A stretch of 7,954 nucleotides of DNA, taken from positions 1-7,954 of the forward strand of contig SLBU01000132.1 of assembly GCA_007126175.1 (NCBI GenBank). The letters run 5' to 3'. Source of the stretch: Kiritimatiellia bacterium. Lineage in GTDB: Bacteria; Verrucomicrobiota; Kiritimatiellia; UBA8416. The notes beneath the pieces are model-generated. The model was not told where the DNA came from. It saw nothing but the letters and a program-made list of their open reading frames with translations, and ran no database searches. How positions within the stretch are numbered: the stretch's first letter is position 1; the number at the start of each line of letters is the position of its first letter. A program made the position numbers and the translations under genes. Shown in pieces: positions 1-5,976 of the stretch.

Positions 1-683
1 AATCCACGCACTTGATTATAGAGCCACCGCGCTGGCTGCGTCCAGTCGATTCGCCCCTCACACTTGGCTAAACGCGGCGCATAGGTTACTCCCACCGACG
101 GTTGCGGCCACCGCGTCGAACGCCCCTCCACAAGATCTGCCAATACCGACTTCAGCAGCCGCGCGCCGTGTTTCCCCAGCTTATCGTGCAAATCCCCCGC
201 CGTATCCCTCTCACCAATCGGCACCGGCAACATCGCCCGTATATCGCCCGTATCCATACCCGCATCCATCTGCATGACCGTCACCCCCGTCACCGCATCC
301 CCATTTGCAATGGCGCGCTGGATCGGGGCAGCCCCCCGATAACGTGGTAATAAGGAAGTATGCACATTCAAAAAACCGAAGCGAGGCACTTCCAGCAAAG
401 CAGGCCGCAGAATCTGCCCGTACGCCATCACCACACCGGCATCCGGCTGCCACCCACGGATATGCGCAATCGCCTCCACGCTGTTCACGTTCTCTGGCGT
501 ATAGATTTCCACACCCAACGTTTCGGCATGACGCTTTGCCGGACAAGCCGCAAGCTGCAACTTGCGCCCCCCCCTACGATCGGGTTGGGCCACCACCCCA
601 ACAACCTCCACCCTAGGCCACTGCATCAGCATGGTCAGCGCATCACACGCAATTTCCGCCGATCCCATAAAGATAATGCGCAT
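1..683 (-). CDS. fmt: Methionyl-tRNA formyltransferase, 3' end cut off by window edge
   Basis: Transfers a formyl group from 10-formyl-tetrahydrofolate to Met-tRNA(fMet) in the cytoplasm, producing the initiator tRNA. The frame is open from ATG at 683 to the window edge, giving 227 residues of an expected 310 or so. It contains the formyltransferase catalytic domain and the start of the C-terminal tRNA-binding domain. Visible motifs are the N-terminal MRIIFMGSAEIA, NVHTSLLPRYRGAAPIQRAI (residues 106-125) and MQMDAGMDTGD (137-147). The family's catalytic triad Asn, His and Asp falls at N106, H108 and D144, the same numbering as in the E. coli enzyme. The start is firm: an AGGAGGAG ribosome site (minus strand of 689-696) lies 5 nt upstream. 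It begins only 2 nt after the stop of the TPR-like gene, so the ribosome site sits inside that gene and the two are probably translationally coupled. Last visible gene of the operon. Confidence 0.94.
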   Translation of the reverse strand, partial: MRIIFMGSAEIACDALTMLMQWPRVEVVGVVAQPDRRGGRKLQLAACPAKRHAETLGVEIYTPENVNSVEAIAHIRGWQPDAGVVMAYGQILRPALLEVPRFGFLNVHTSLLPRYRGAAPIQRAIANGDAVTGVTVMQMDAGMDTGDIRAMLPVPIGERDTAGDLHDKLGKHGARLLKSVLADLVEGRSTRWPQPSVGVTYAPRLAKCEGRIDWTQPARWLYNQVRG

Positions 684-685
684 CC

Positions 686-1099
686 CTACTCCTCCTCTGG
701 CCCCACTTCCGCAACCTCGCCAGACGCCTTCACCGGCATCGCATAAATGCGATCCCGCTCCAACACGATCTCATCCAACACCTCCTGATCGATCAGATCT
801 GTCTCGACACGGAGCCCCGCCAACCGAAAAGCCTCATCAATCAGCATTACCGCCCAATCCCGCATCCCAAGCGCCTGATACACCAGCGCAAGCCCCTCGA
901 AACCATCGGGATCATTCGGACGCACCGCAATCAGACGCTGAAACGTCAGCTCCGCCATCCCAAAATCACAGGCCTCCAGAAATTGATACCCTTCGTCCGA
1001 CCAGGTAAAATCCCAGTCATCCATATCATAAGGCCGAATATCCGGAAATTGTCCATAAAGCCCCGCAACATATTCAGCCAACGTTTCGTCCCGCCCCAT
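686..1099 (-). CDS. Small acidic TPR-like protein, function unknown
   Basis: A 137-residue protein that I do not recognise as a named family. Residues 35-95 read as two helix-turn-helix repeats of TPR type: EGYQFLEACDFGMAELTFQRL, with AVRPNDPDG (58-66) as the inter-repeat turn, followed by FEGLALVYQALGMRDWAVMLIDEAFRLAG. The protein is very acidic, about 32 Asp/Glu against 10 Arg/Lys by my count, and ends EVGPEEE. There is no signal peptide or membrane segment, so it is probably cytoplasmic and could act by protein binding. ATG 1099 is chosen because AGGAG (minus strand of 1106-1110) lies 6 nt upstream and it begins 16 nt after the nnr stop. An in-frame start at 1168 would overlap nnr and has nothing to recommend it. 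It lies between nnr and fmt and is probably co-transcribed with both. The TPR call is by eye and needs a profile search; that it is a real gene is much surer than its fold. Confidence 0.78.
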   Translation of the reverse strand: MGRDETLAEYVAGLYGQFPDIRPYDMDDWDFTWSDEGYQFLEACDFGMAELTFQRLIAVRPNDPDGFEGLALVYQALGMRDWAVMLIDEAFRLAGLRVETDLIDQEVLDEIVLERDRIYAMPVKASGEVAEVGPEEE

Positions 1100-1115
1100 C
1101 AATTGCTCCTCTCTC

Positions 1116-2729
1116 TCACCGTCCCAGTACCCAACCAAATGCCCGCGGTAGTGCATCCAGCAACCCATTCGCCGTCAGCCCCAACGCGGAACCGGCCAAT
1201 GCGCCCAGATCTCCCGCCACACCATGCACATGCACCGCCGCACAAGCGGCCTCCAATGCACCAATACCTTGTGCGCCGAGCGCCGTTACCATACCGCCCA
1301 ACACATCCCCACTCCCTCCCGTAGCCATACCCGGATTCCCCGTCAGATTCATCCAGCAGTCGCCCCCCCCCGAAACCAGCGTCCCCGCCCCCTTCAAGAT
1401 AACCACCGCACCATATTCGCGCGCAAGCCTCTGCACGGCATCCACCCGATCGCCCTGCACCTGCCGGGCATCCAAGTCCAGAAGTCGCCCGGCCTCGCCG
1501 GGATGCGGCGTCAGGATCAACGCACCCTTCGGCCGCGGCAACAGCCGCTGCCGATACGACGCCAGCAAAGGCAACGCATCCGCATCCAGCACCACCACAG
1601 AGGCAGGCATCGTCAATACATCGTGTAGTAGCTCCGCACCATCCGGGTGAACCGTCAAACCGGGCCCAACGAGCACAGTATCAAAATCCCGCAAATCCGC
1701 CAGCCCATCCAATGCAGATGCCGCCAGCCCGCCATCCGCCCGCTGCGCGCCAGCATGCACCATTGCCTCGGGCACAAACTGCGCCACGCGATCCGCCACC
1801 GCAGCCGGCGTCAGGACATGCACCAAGCCCGCACCACTGCAACAGGCCGCCTTCGCCGCCATCGCAATGGCACCACTAAATCCGGGGGCCCCTCCAATCA
1901 GGAGAACCCTGCCAAATGTACCCTTATGACTCGCGCGTGCACGCGGCGGCAGCCAGCCCTGTACATCCGCACCACAAATCAATTGCCGCCCCTCGGGAAT
2001 GCCAGGCTCCAACCTGGCATATCCATCCAAGACCTTCGATCCCTCCTCACATACTTCGTCAATCCACTCCGCTCGTATACCAATATCAATCACCGCCACG
2101 TGCCCCAGCCACGACTGCGCAGCAGTTTGCAGCATGCCACATTTCGGCAACCCCATCGTAAACGTGTAGTCCGCCACAATTGCATCACCTGCCACGCTCC
2201 CCGTATCCGCACATAGTCCCGATGGAATATCCACAGCCACAACCAAAGCCCCCTGCAAACGCGCCTGATTCACCGCCCGGATGGCCCCTGCCACGGGCTC
2301 CCGCGGTGCCCCGCTTGTCCCCGTTCCCAGCAATCCTTCCACAACGATATCGGCACCTCCATACCACGAAAAGGCTTCCCACGCCGACGGATCCGGCAGG
2401 CACGAGCACACCACCTGATCCTTGACGCGCTCGTAATGCCACAGCGTCTCTCCCCGAAGTTGGTCAAAGCCCCCGACAAGCACGATTTCCAAATCCGCAA
2501 AATGACGGTACAGGTGGAACGCCGCCGCAAACACATCGCCACCATTGTTGCCCTTGCCGGCAACCATTCGAATCGAAGGATGCAACAACCCACGCGCTTC
2601 GCAGATCCGCCGGATGCCACGTGCCAACCCATGCCCCGCGCGATCCATCAATACTGCACCAGACACACCATGCTCCGCAGCCGCCCGCCGATCCAACGCA
2701 CGCATTTGCTCTGCCGTTACCGCTCGCAT
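1116..2729 (-). CDS. nnr: Bifunctional NAD(P)H-hydrate repair enzyme (epimerase + ADP-dependent dehydratase)
   Basis: Repairs hydrated, inactive NADH and NADPH. The N-terminal domain epimerises R- and S-hydrates and the C-terminal domain dehydrates the S form using ADP. At 537 residues it has the usual length of the fused form. The N-terminal YjeF_N domain (about 1-225) shows LMDRAG (27-32), AGKGNNGGD (57-65), GLLGTG (132-137) and VDIPSG (166-171). The C-terminal ribokinase-like domain (about 265-537) shows KGTFGRVLLIGG near its start, TPHPGE (407-412), KGAGT (446-450) and GNPGMATGGSGD (464-475), with D475 the expected catalytic Asp. One oddity is Glu at 131 in VVEGLLGTG, where the family usually has Asp. 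ATG 2729 overlaps the acpS 3' end by 13 nt in another frame and has GAGAGG just upstream. ATG 2705 would avoid the overlap but would remove the conserved VTAEQMRALD start. Confidence 0.95.
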   Translation of the reverse strand: MRAVTAEQMRALDRRAAAEHGVSGAVLMDRAGHGLARGIRRICEARGLLHPSIRMVAGKGNNGGDVFAAAFHLYRHFADLEIVLVGGFDQLRGETLWHYERVKDQVVCSCLPDPSAWEAFSWYGGADIVVEGLLGTGTSGAPREPVAGAIRAVNQARLQGALVVAVDIPSGLCADTGSVAGDAIVADYTFTMGLPKCGMLQTAAQSWLGHVAVIDIGIRAEWIDEVCEEGSKVLDGYARLEPGIPEGRQLICGADVQGWLPPRARASHKGTFGRVLLIGGAPGFSGAIAMAAKAACCSGAGLVHVLTPAAVADRVAQFVPEAMVHAGAQRADGGLAASALDGLADLRDFDTVLVGPGLTVHPDGAELLHDVLTMPASVVVLDADALPLLASYRQRLLPRPKGALILTPHPGEAGRLLDLDARQVQGDRVDAVQRLAREYGAVVILKGAGTLVSGGGDCWMNLTGNPGMATGGSGDVLGGMVTALGAQGIGALEAACAAVHVHGVAGDLGALAGSALGLTANGLLDALPRAFGWVLGR

Positions 2730-3127
2730 TCCTCAACCTCTCTCCCCACCACGATCGCCTGTGCCACCGCATAATTGCGTGTATGCGCCAAACTGACCAA
2801 AATCTTCTCCACGCCAATCTGTCGCGCATATTGTTCTGCCGCCCCATGTAACCGCACCGAAGGCGCACCACTGGCAGCATCGCGCTCCACTTCAATCTCA
2901 TTCCATCCCATGTGCGGACCAATCCCCGTACGCAACCCCTTCGCAACGGCTTCCTTGATCGCAAAACGTGCCGCATAATGCTGTACCGGAAACGCCTTCG
3001 AGTCGCAATAGATCCGCTCCGCAGACGTAAATACTCGCTCCGTGAAACGCACGTCCCAACGCGCGAGCACATCCCGAATCCGCTCATTTTCCACCAGGTC
3101 TATCCCTGTCCCCAATACCACTTCCAT
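2717..3127 (-). CDS. acpS: Holo-[acyl-carrier-protein] synthase
   Basis: Transfers 4'-phosphopantetheine from CoA to the conserved serine of apo-ACP, activating the fatty-acid synthesis carrier in the cytoplasm. The 136-residue product fits the family (about 120-140). Motifs are GTGIDLVENERI (6-17) with the metal-binding D10, RVFTSAE (31-37), YAARFAIKEAVAKGL (51-65) with E59 as the second metal ligand and K63, and SLAHTRNYAVA near the C-terminus. I chose ATG 3127 because family members begin one to five residues before GxGID. The upstream in-frame GTG at 3151 overlaps the pdxJ stop as GTGA and would add MRRVTGVR, which I cannot exclude. The upstream stretch GGGGGT is only a weak ribosome site, so coupling to pdxJ translation is likely. 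The gap to pdxJ is 20 nt, and pdxJ-acpS adjacency is also seen in many Proteobacteria. Confidence 0.95.
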   Translation of the reverse strand: MEVVLGTGIDLVENERIRDVLARWDVRFTERVFTSAERIYCDSKAFPVQHYAARFAIKEAVAKGLRTGIGPHMGWNEIEVERDAASGAPSVRLHGAAEQYARQIGVEKILVSLAHTRNYAVAQAIVVGREVEECER

Positions 3128-3147
3128 TCGCACCCCCGTCACACGTC

Positions 3148-3867
3148 TCACGTCACACTCTCAATCGCCACACGCATTTCCTCCACCGCGGCCTCCAACC
3201 CAACAAACACCGCGCGCGCAATAATACTGTGGCCAATATTCAACGTATCCAGATGCGGTACACGCATGACCTCCGCAATATTGCCCATGTTGATACCATG
3301 CCCCGCATTGATCCGCAGCCCATGCCGTGCCCCGTATTTTGCCGCCTGGATCAAGCGCGCCAGTTCCTCTTCCGCCGCGTCCCCCTGCGTGTCGCAAAAG
3401 CACCCTGTGTGCAACTCTACCACTGGTGCCCCCACCGCCAAGGCAGCATCAATCTGCGCTTCGTCGGGATCGATAAAGAGACTCACGATAATGCCAGCAT
3501 CCCGCAACCGCGCCACAACCGGACCCAACGTAGCCAGCGTACCCGCTGCATCCAGTCCCCCCTCCGTCGTCAGCTCGGCGCGCTTCTCCGGCACCAGACA
3601 CACCTCCACCGGGCACACATCCAGCGCAATCCGCACAATTTCTTCCGCCACGGCCATCTCAAGGTTCAGCGGAATCGAGAGTGCCTTTTGCAGCGCATAC
3701 ACATCGGCATCCTGGATATGCCGCCGATCCTCCCGCAAATGTACCGTTATGCCCGCCGCACCCGCGCGCTCACAGCAAGCCGCCGCATCCTGCACGGACG
3801 GATACACCGTACCCCGTGCCTGCCGCAACGTCGCCACATGATCAATATTTACCCCTAACTTCGGCAT
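3148..3867 (-). CDS. pdxJ: Pyridoxine 5'-phosphate synthase
   Basis: Condenses 1-deoxy-D-xylulose 5-phosphate with 3-amino-2-oxopropyl phosphate to give pyridoxine 5'-phosphate, the last ring-forming step of DXP-dependent vitamin B6 synthesis, in the cytoplasm. The 239-residue product is the normal length for this TIM-barrel family. Conserved blocks are GVNIDHVATLRQARG (5-19), ITVHLREDRRHI (40-51), LNLEMA (67-72), ELHTG (151-155), INAGHGIN (186-193) and NIGHSIIARAVFVGL near the end. H43, E70 and H190 align by motif with the E. coli active-site residues H45, E72 and H193. ATG 3867 is preferred because AGGGAG (minus strand of 3875-3880) lies 7 nt upstream and proteins of this family start close to the NIDHVATLRQ block. 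An in-frame start at 3891 would add MKYKGRVG, containing that ribosome site. First gene of the five-gene minus-strand operon. Confidence 0.96.
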   Translation of the reverse strand: MPKLGVNIDHVATLRQARGTVYPSVQDAAACCERAGAAGITVHLREDRRHIQDADVYALQKALSIPLNLEMAVAEEIVRIALDVCPVEVCLVPEKRAELTTEGGLDAAGTLATLGPVVARLRDAGIIVSLFIDPDEAQIDAALAVGAPVVELHTGCFCDTQGDAAEEELARLIQAAKYGARHGLRINAGHGINMGNIAEVMRVPHLDTLNIGHSIIARAVFVGLEAAVEEMRVAIESVT

Positions 3868-3895
3868 TCCCACTCTCCCTTTGTATTTCACGAAC

Positions 3896-3924
3896 AGTCT
3901 TTGGTCTCACCCCCTCCATGTCAA
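3896..3924 (-). promoter_or_regulatory. Candidate sigma70-type promoter for the pdxJ operon
   Basis: The minus strand carries a perfect TTGACA (3924 down to 3919), a 17-nt spacer and then AAGACT (3901 down to 3896), a poor -10 box that keeps only three consensus bases including the key second A and final T. Transcription would start near 3889, leaving a leader of about 22 nt that just contains the pdxJ ribosome site. The position is ideal, but the weak -10 keeps this tentative. Confidence 0.4.
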
Positions 3925-3945
3925 CCGCAATTCCCAAAACAAAGA

Positions 3946-3979
3946 TTGAATTGCGACATTCACAAAATGTATATATACA
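3946..3979 (+). promoter_or_regulatory. Candidate promoter for the FNR-like oxidoreductase, probably leaderless
   Basis: Two overlapping readings give a good plus-strand promoter: TTGAAT (3946-3951), 18 nt, TATATA (3970-3975), or TTGCGA (3951-3956), 17 nt, TATACA (3974-3979). Either puts the transcription start at about 3982-3987, directly at the chosen ATG (3987). There is no purine-rich ribosome site before that ATG (the bases are CATCGCTCC), which fits a leaderless or near-leaderless message. Confidence 0.45.
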
Positions 3980-3980
3980 T
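3967..3980. repeat. Perfect 14-bp AT-rich palindrome
   Basis: ATGTATATATACAT is its own exact reverse complement. It overlaps the putative -10 boxes of the downstream plus-strand gene, where a dimeric repressor site would be expected to act. An alternating TA run gives such palindromes easily by chance, so the ATG/CAT ends are the only informative part. Confidence 0.6.
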
Positions 3981-3986
3981 CGCTCC

Positions 3987-4667
3987 ATGTCTACACACCC
4001 CAAAAAACCTATCGAAGAACTGCCCTTACAGCAAATTCGCGCCACACATCTCCATCCCATCGGACGCGAAGCTTTTGTGCTGCAGATTCCGCGCCTCGCA
4101 GATTTTGTCCCCGGACAAGTGATCGCACTGACCACCGACAATCAGATCCCCCCACGATTATTCAGCATCTGCAGCGGGACCAACGACGAACGCTGGGAAA
4201 TTCTTTTCAACATCAAGCACGATGGCATGCTCAGCCCACGGCTCGCCCGTATTATGCCCGGCGATACGCTCCACGTCTCCATGCCTTTCGGTAGCTTCAC
4301 AGACGACACCTCGCCCGCCTGGTGGATTGCGGCTGGCACCGGTATCGCCCCCTTTCGTGCCATGCTCCGATCAGGCCAGGCAACCCGAAAACATTTGATC
4401 CACGGTGCACGCCATCCCCACGGGTTTTACTTCGCCGCGGAATGCACCCATCATCTCGGTTCCCGCTACACCCGTTGCTGCTCACAAGGCGGCGCGCCCG
4501 ACGCCTACGCCGGGCGCCTCACCAACTGGCTGCGCGAGCAGGCCACACTCCCTCCCACCGCCAACTACCTATTATGCGGCAGCGCCGAGATGGTCGTGGA
4601 AGTCCGCGACATCCTCATCGCCAAACAGATTCCCCTTGATAATATCCGCTCCGAAATCTACTTTTAA
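3987..4667 (+). CDS. FAD/NAD(P)-binding oxidoreductase, ferredoxin-NADP reductase family
   Basis: A 226-residue compact flavin reductase of the FNR superfamily, predicted to move electrons between NAD(P)H and a protein or small-molecule partner through FAD. The N-terminal beta-barrel holds PRLFSI (56-61), the RxxS flavin-binding motif. GDTLHVSMPFGSF (92-104) leads into the nucleotide-binding domain, with AAGTGIAPFRAML (115-127). The C-terminal part holds LLCGSAEMV (195-203), and the chain ends EIYF, an aromatic terminus typical of FNRs that stacks on the flavin. No [2Fe-2S] domain is fused to it, so it needs an outside partner. No membrane segment or signal is visible. The frame is open far upstream; ATG 3987 fits the domain and the promoter just before it. 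ATG 3918 (also starting MST) is an alternative, but it precedes the putative promoter and has no ribosome site. The partner and true substrate cannot be told from the context. Confidence 0.82.
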   Translation: MSTHPKKPIEELPLQQIRATHLHPIGREAFVLQIPRLADFVPGQVIALTTDNQIPPRLFSICSGTNDERWEILFNIKHDGMLSPRLARIMPGDTLHVSMPFGSFTDDTSPAWWIAAGTGIAPFRAMLRSGQATRKHLIHGARHPHGFYFAAECTHHLGSRYTRCCSQGGAPDAYAGRLTNWLREQATLPPTANYLLCGSAEMVVEVRDILIAKQIPLDNIRSEIYF

Positions 4668-4675
4668 CGCCACCA

Positions 4676-4690
4676 AATATCACTGATATT
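4676..4690. repeat. Short dyad after the oxidoreductase gene
   Basis: AATATC-ACT-GATATT is a 6-bp inverted repeat with a 3-nt centre, 8 nt after the stop codon at 4667. It is AT-rich and has no following T run, so it is a weak candidate for transcription termination and might equally be a binding site or chance. Confidence 0.35.
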
Positions 4691-4724
4691 GCGCTGCCCA
4701 AAGATCATGTGGAGAGAAATAACA

Positions 4725-4753
4725 TTGAGCCTGCAGCACAATTCATCTAGTAT
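4725..4753 (+). promoter_or_regulatory. Candidate sigma70-type promoter for the exported barrel-like protein
   Basis: TTGAGC (4725-4730), an exact 17-nt spacer, and TAGTAT (4748-4753), each box matching the consensus at four of six positions. The start would be near 4760, giving a leader of about 58 nt before the ATG at 4819. This makes the downstream gene a separate transcription unit from the oxidoreductase. Confidence 0.5.
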
Positions 4754-4818
4754 TCTGTAAATGATGCGTCCAAAAGTTCGTCGAAAAGCGTTTATGTACA
4801 AGTTCAGGAAATCTTATC

Positions 4819-5850
4819 ATGCGCAAACATACAATACTGATTTATCTGAGCACAGTCCTGCATCTGGGTGCTGCGACCAAGGCGCTGCTTGCCACCCAGG
4901 AAGACGTCCCGTCGCAGGAAGTTCGCACCACCAACCTGACCACCAATATCACGGAAGGGGTGGCTGTGGATACGAATACCCAACCCGCTGCCCCCTATCG
5001 CGTAGCCCCACAGGAGCGGCGACCCGATGCGCCCACACAAGCAGACGATGCGCCGACCGCACCATCAGAACCCGATCCACCAGATCAGGCAGATTCCAGA
5101 GCCCCCTCTGATTACCTGCCCCTCGTGCAGGTGGAATCGGTTCCCAGTCCAACCGCCCCCCCACCCTCTCGACGGGAAGACGACTGGCGGCCGCCCGCTC
5201 GCTGGGCTGCGACCACCTACCGCTATCTTCTCTACCAGAAACTCGATATCGGGGTACGCACCACCCAACACACGCTGCATGAAACCCAGCGTGGCAAGCC
5301 CTTCGAGGACTCCTTTATCGGCAGTATCGATCAATTGCGCCTGCTACCAGACGAAAGCCCCCGCTACCATGTGGTCCTGCGCTATGCCCCAATTCCCTAT
5401 GCCGGCATCGGTTACCAGACCGACCAGCTTGTAATCCGTACCCAGACCTCCCTGCCACGCGAACAACGCAGCAGCGACCGCGACACCGATGGCAACCTGA
5501 TCATCAAGGGGGCAATGCCTTTTATCTTTGCCCGCTATAACTGGAATAACTGGATTGAACCCTATGTCGAATACGGACGGGCAAGCTACGACAATCGCTT
5601 CGATCCCGACCCCTGGTGGGATGCGGAGGGAAGACGAGAATTTGTGGTTGCGGATTCCAAAGCCTCCTACTGGAGCTTCGGCATAGGCCTCACGATCTAT
5701 CGCCATTTCCTTATCGATGTCTACACGCGTACCGTGGACATGGATGTGGATGCCGTGTACTACTTTCGCGGGGATGACCGCGAGCCCGAACCCTTCACCT
5801 TCCCCGCAAGCCATCGCACCTACGGCGCTACCGCAGCGATCCGCTTCTAG
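4819..5850 (+). CDS. Exported protein with proline-rich linker and putative outer-membrane beta-barrel
   Basis: I do not recognise a named family for this 343-residue protein. Residues 1-25 look like a Sec signal peptide: RKH, then a hydrophobic stretch TILIYLSTVLHLGAA, with cleavage after A19 or A25. Residues 55-128 are a low-complexity, presumably disordered segment rich in Pro, Asp, Ala and Gln. Residues 129-343 alternate polar and hydrophobic or aromatic residues in strand-sized runs (YHVVLRYAPIPYAGIGY, AMPFIFARYNW, WIEPYVEYGRASY, YWSFGIGLTIYRHFLIDVYTRTV) and the chain ends TAAIRF. A C-terminal Phe after alternating residues is the usual signal of outer-membrane barrels. I estimate about eight strands; the count is by eye. 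AGGA (4806-4809) lies 9 nt before ATG 4819. It has its own promoter-like sequence and no functional link to its neighbours. Alternatives are a periplasmic beta-rich protein, or a surface protein whose linker crosses the cell wall. Confidence 0.8.
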   Translation: MRKHTILIYLSTVLHLGAATKALLATQEDVPSQEVRTTNLTTNITEGVAVDTNTQPAAPYRVAPQERRPDAPTQADDAPTAPSEPDPPDQADSRAPSDYLPLVQVESVPSPTAPPPSRREDDWRPPARWAATTYRYLLYQKLDIGVRTTQHTLHETQRGKPFEDSFIGSIDQLRLLPDESPRYHVVLRYAPIPYAGIGYQTDQLVIRTQTSLPREQRSSDRDTDGNLIIKGAMPFIFARYNWNNWIEPYVEYGRASYDNRFDPDPWWDAEGRREFVVADSKASYWSFGIGLTIYRHFLIDVYTRTVDMDVDAVYYFRGDDREPEPFTFPASHRTYGATAAIRF

Positions 5851-5883
5851 CAGCCTATGACAACGAACCAAAAAGGAACAACC

Positions 5884-5976
5884 ATGCAGACAATCACGAG
5901 CCAGAAAAATGCGATCAGGCACAGGGAACAGACCATTGTCCGTCCCCTTTTTACCCTACGCTCTACCTGCCGGTAA
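5884..5976 (+). CDS. Possible 30-residue small ORF, doubtful
   Basis: A short frame, ATG 5884 to TAA 5976, has a well-placed AAGGA (5873-5877) 6 nt upstream and lies 33 nt after the barrel-protein stop. The product would be basic (starting MQTITSQKNA, ending LRSTCR), with no motif I recognise. Against it, the terminator-like hairpin at 5924-5952 lies inside it, and its last 21 nt overlap the 3' end of rmd on the other strand. Listed only because the ribosome site is good; chance is the likelier explanation. Confidence 0.15.
   Translation: MQTITSQKNAIRHREQTIVRPLFTLRSTCR
5924..5952 (+). terminator. Terminator-like hairpin between convergent genes
   Basis: GGGAACAGAC (5924-5933), loop CATT, then GTCCGTCCCC (5938-5947) and five T (5948-5952). 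As plus-strand RNA, 8 of 10 positions pair, with two A-C mismatches. As minus-strand RNA the same two positions become G-U pairs, so the stem is complete, but no T run follows it closely. It sits 73 nt after the barrel gene and just past the rmd stop, and could serve transcripts from both sides. Confidence 0.45.

Noticed and set aside
102..1008. Plus-strand frames opposite fmt and the TPR gene
   Set aside because: Pro/His/Arg-rich shadows of minus-strand genes with ribosome sites and motifs.
2464..3087. Minus-strand 207-residue frame across acpS and nnr
   Set aside because: Same strand but another frame; Trp/Arg/Cys-rich with no motif, while both overlapped genes are unmistakable.
2912..3841. 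Plus-strand open frame of 309 residues opposite pdxJ and acpS
   Set aside because: It is rich in Arg, Ser, Pro and Thr with no domain, and lies antisense to two genes with clear conserved motifs. It is a by-product of the skewed composition.
3681..3986. Upstream extension of the oxidoreductase frame to 3681
   Set aside because: The extra 102 residues are Pro/Thr/His-rich, antisense to pdxJ, and do not belong to the FNR fold; the promoter and the domain start support 3987.
4668..4818. Possible regulatory RNA or riboswitch in the gap before the barrel gene
   Set aside because: Only a 15-nt dyad and a plain promoter are visible; the leader of about 58 nt is too short for a known riboswitch and I see no conserved core.
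4761..5111. Plus-strand 116-residue frame at the start of the barrel-protein gene
   Set aside because: Different frame from the signal-peptide gene, Arg/Ser/Gly-rich and without a domain; its ATG lies at the predicted transcription start.
5344..5922. Minus-strand open frame of 192 residues under the barrel-protein gene
   Set aside because: Low-information Gly/Val/Ala/His sequence antisense to a gene with signal peptide, ribosome site, promoter-like boxes and a typical C-terminus.
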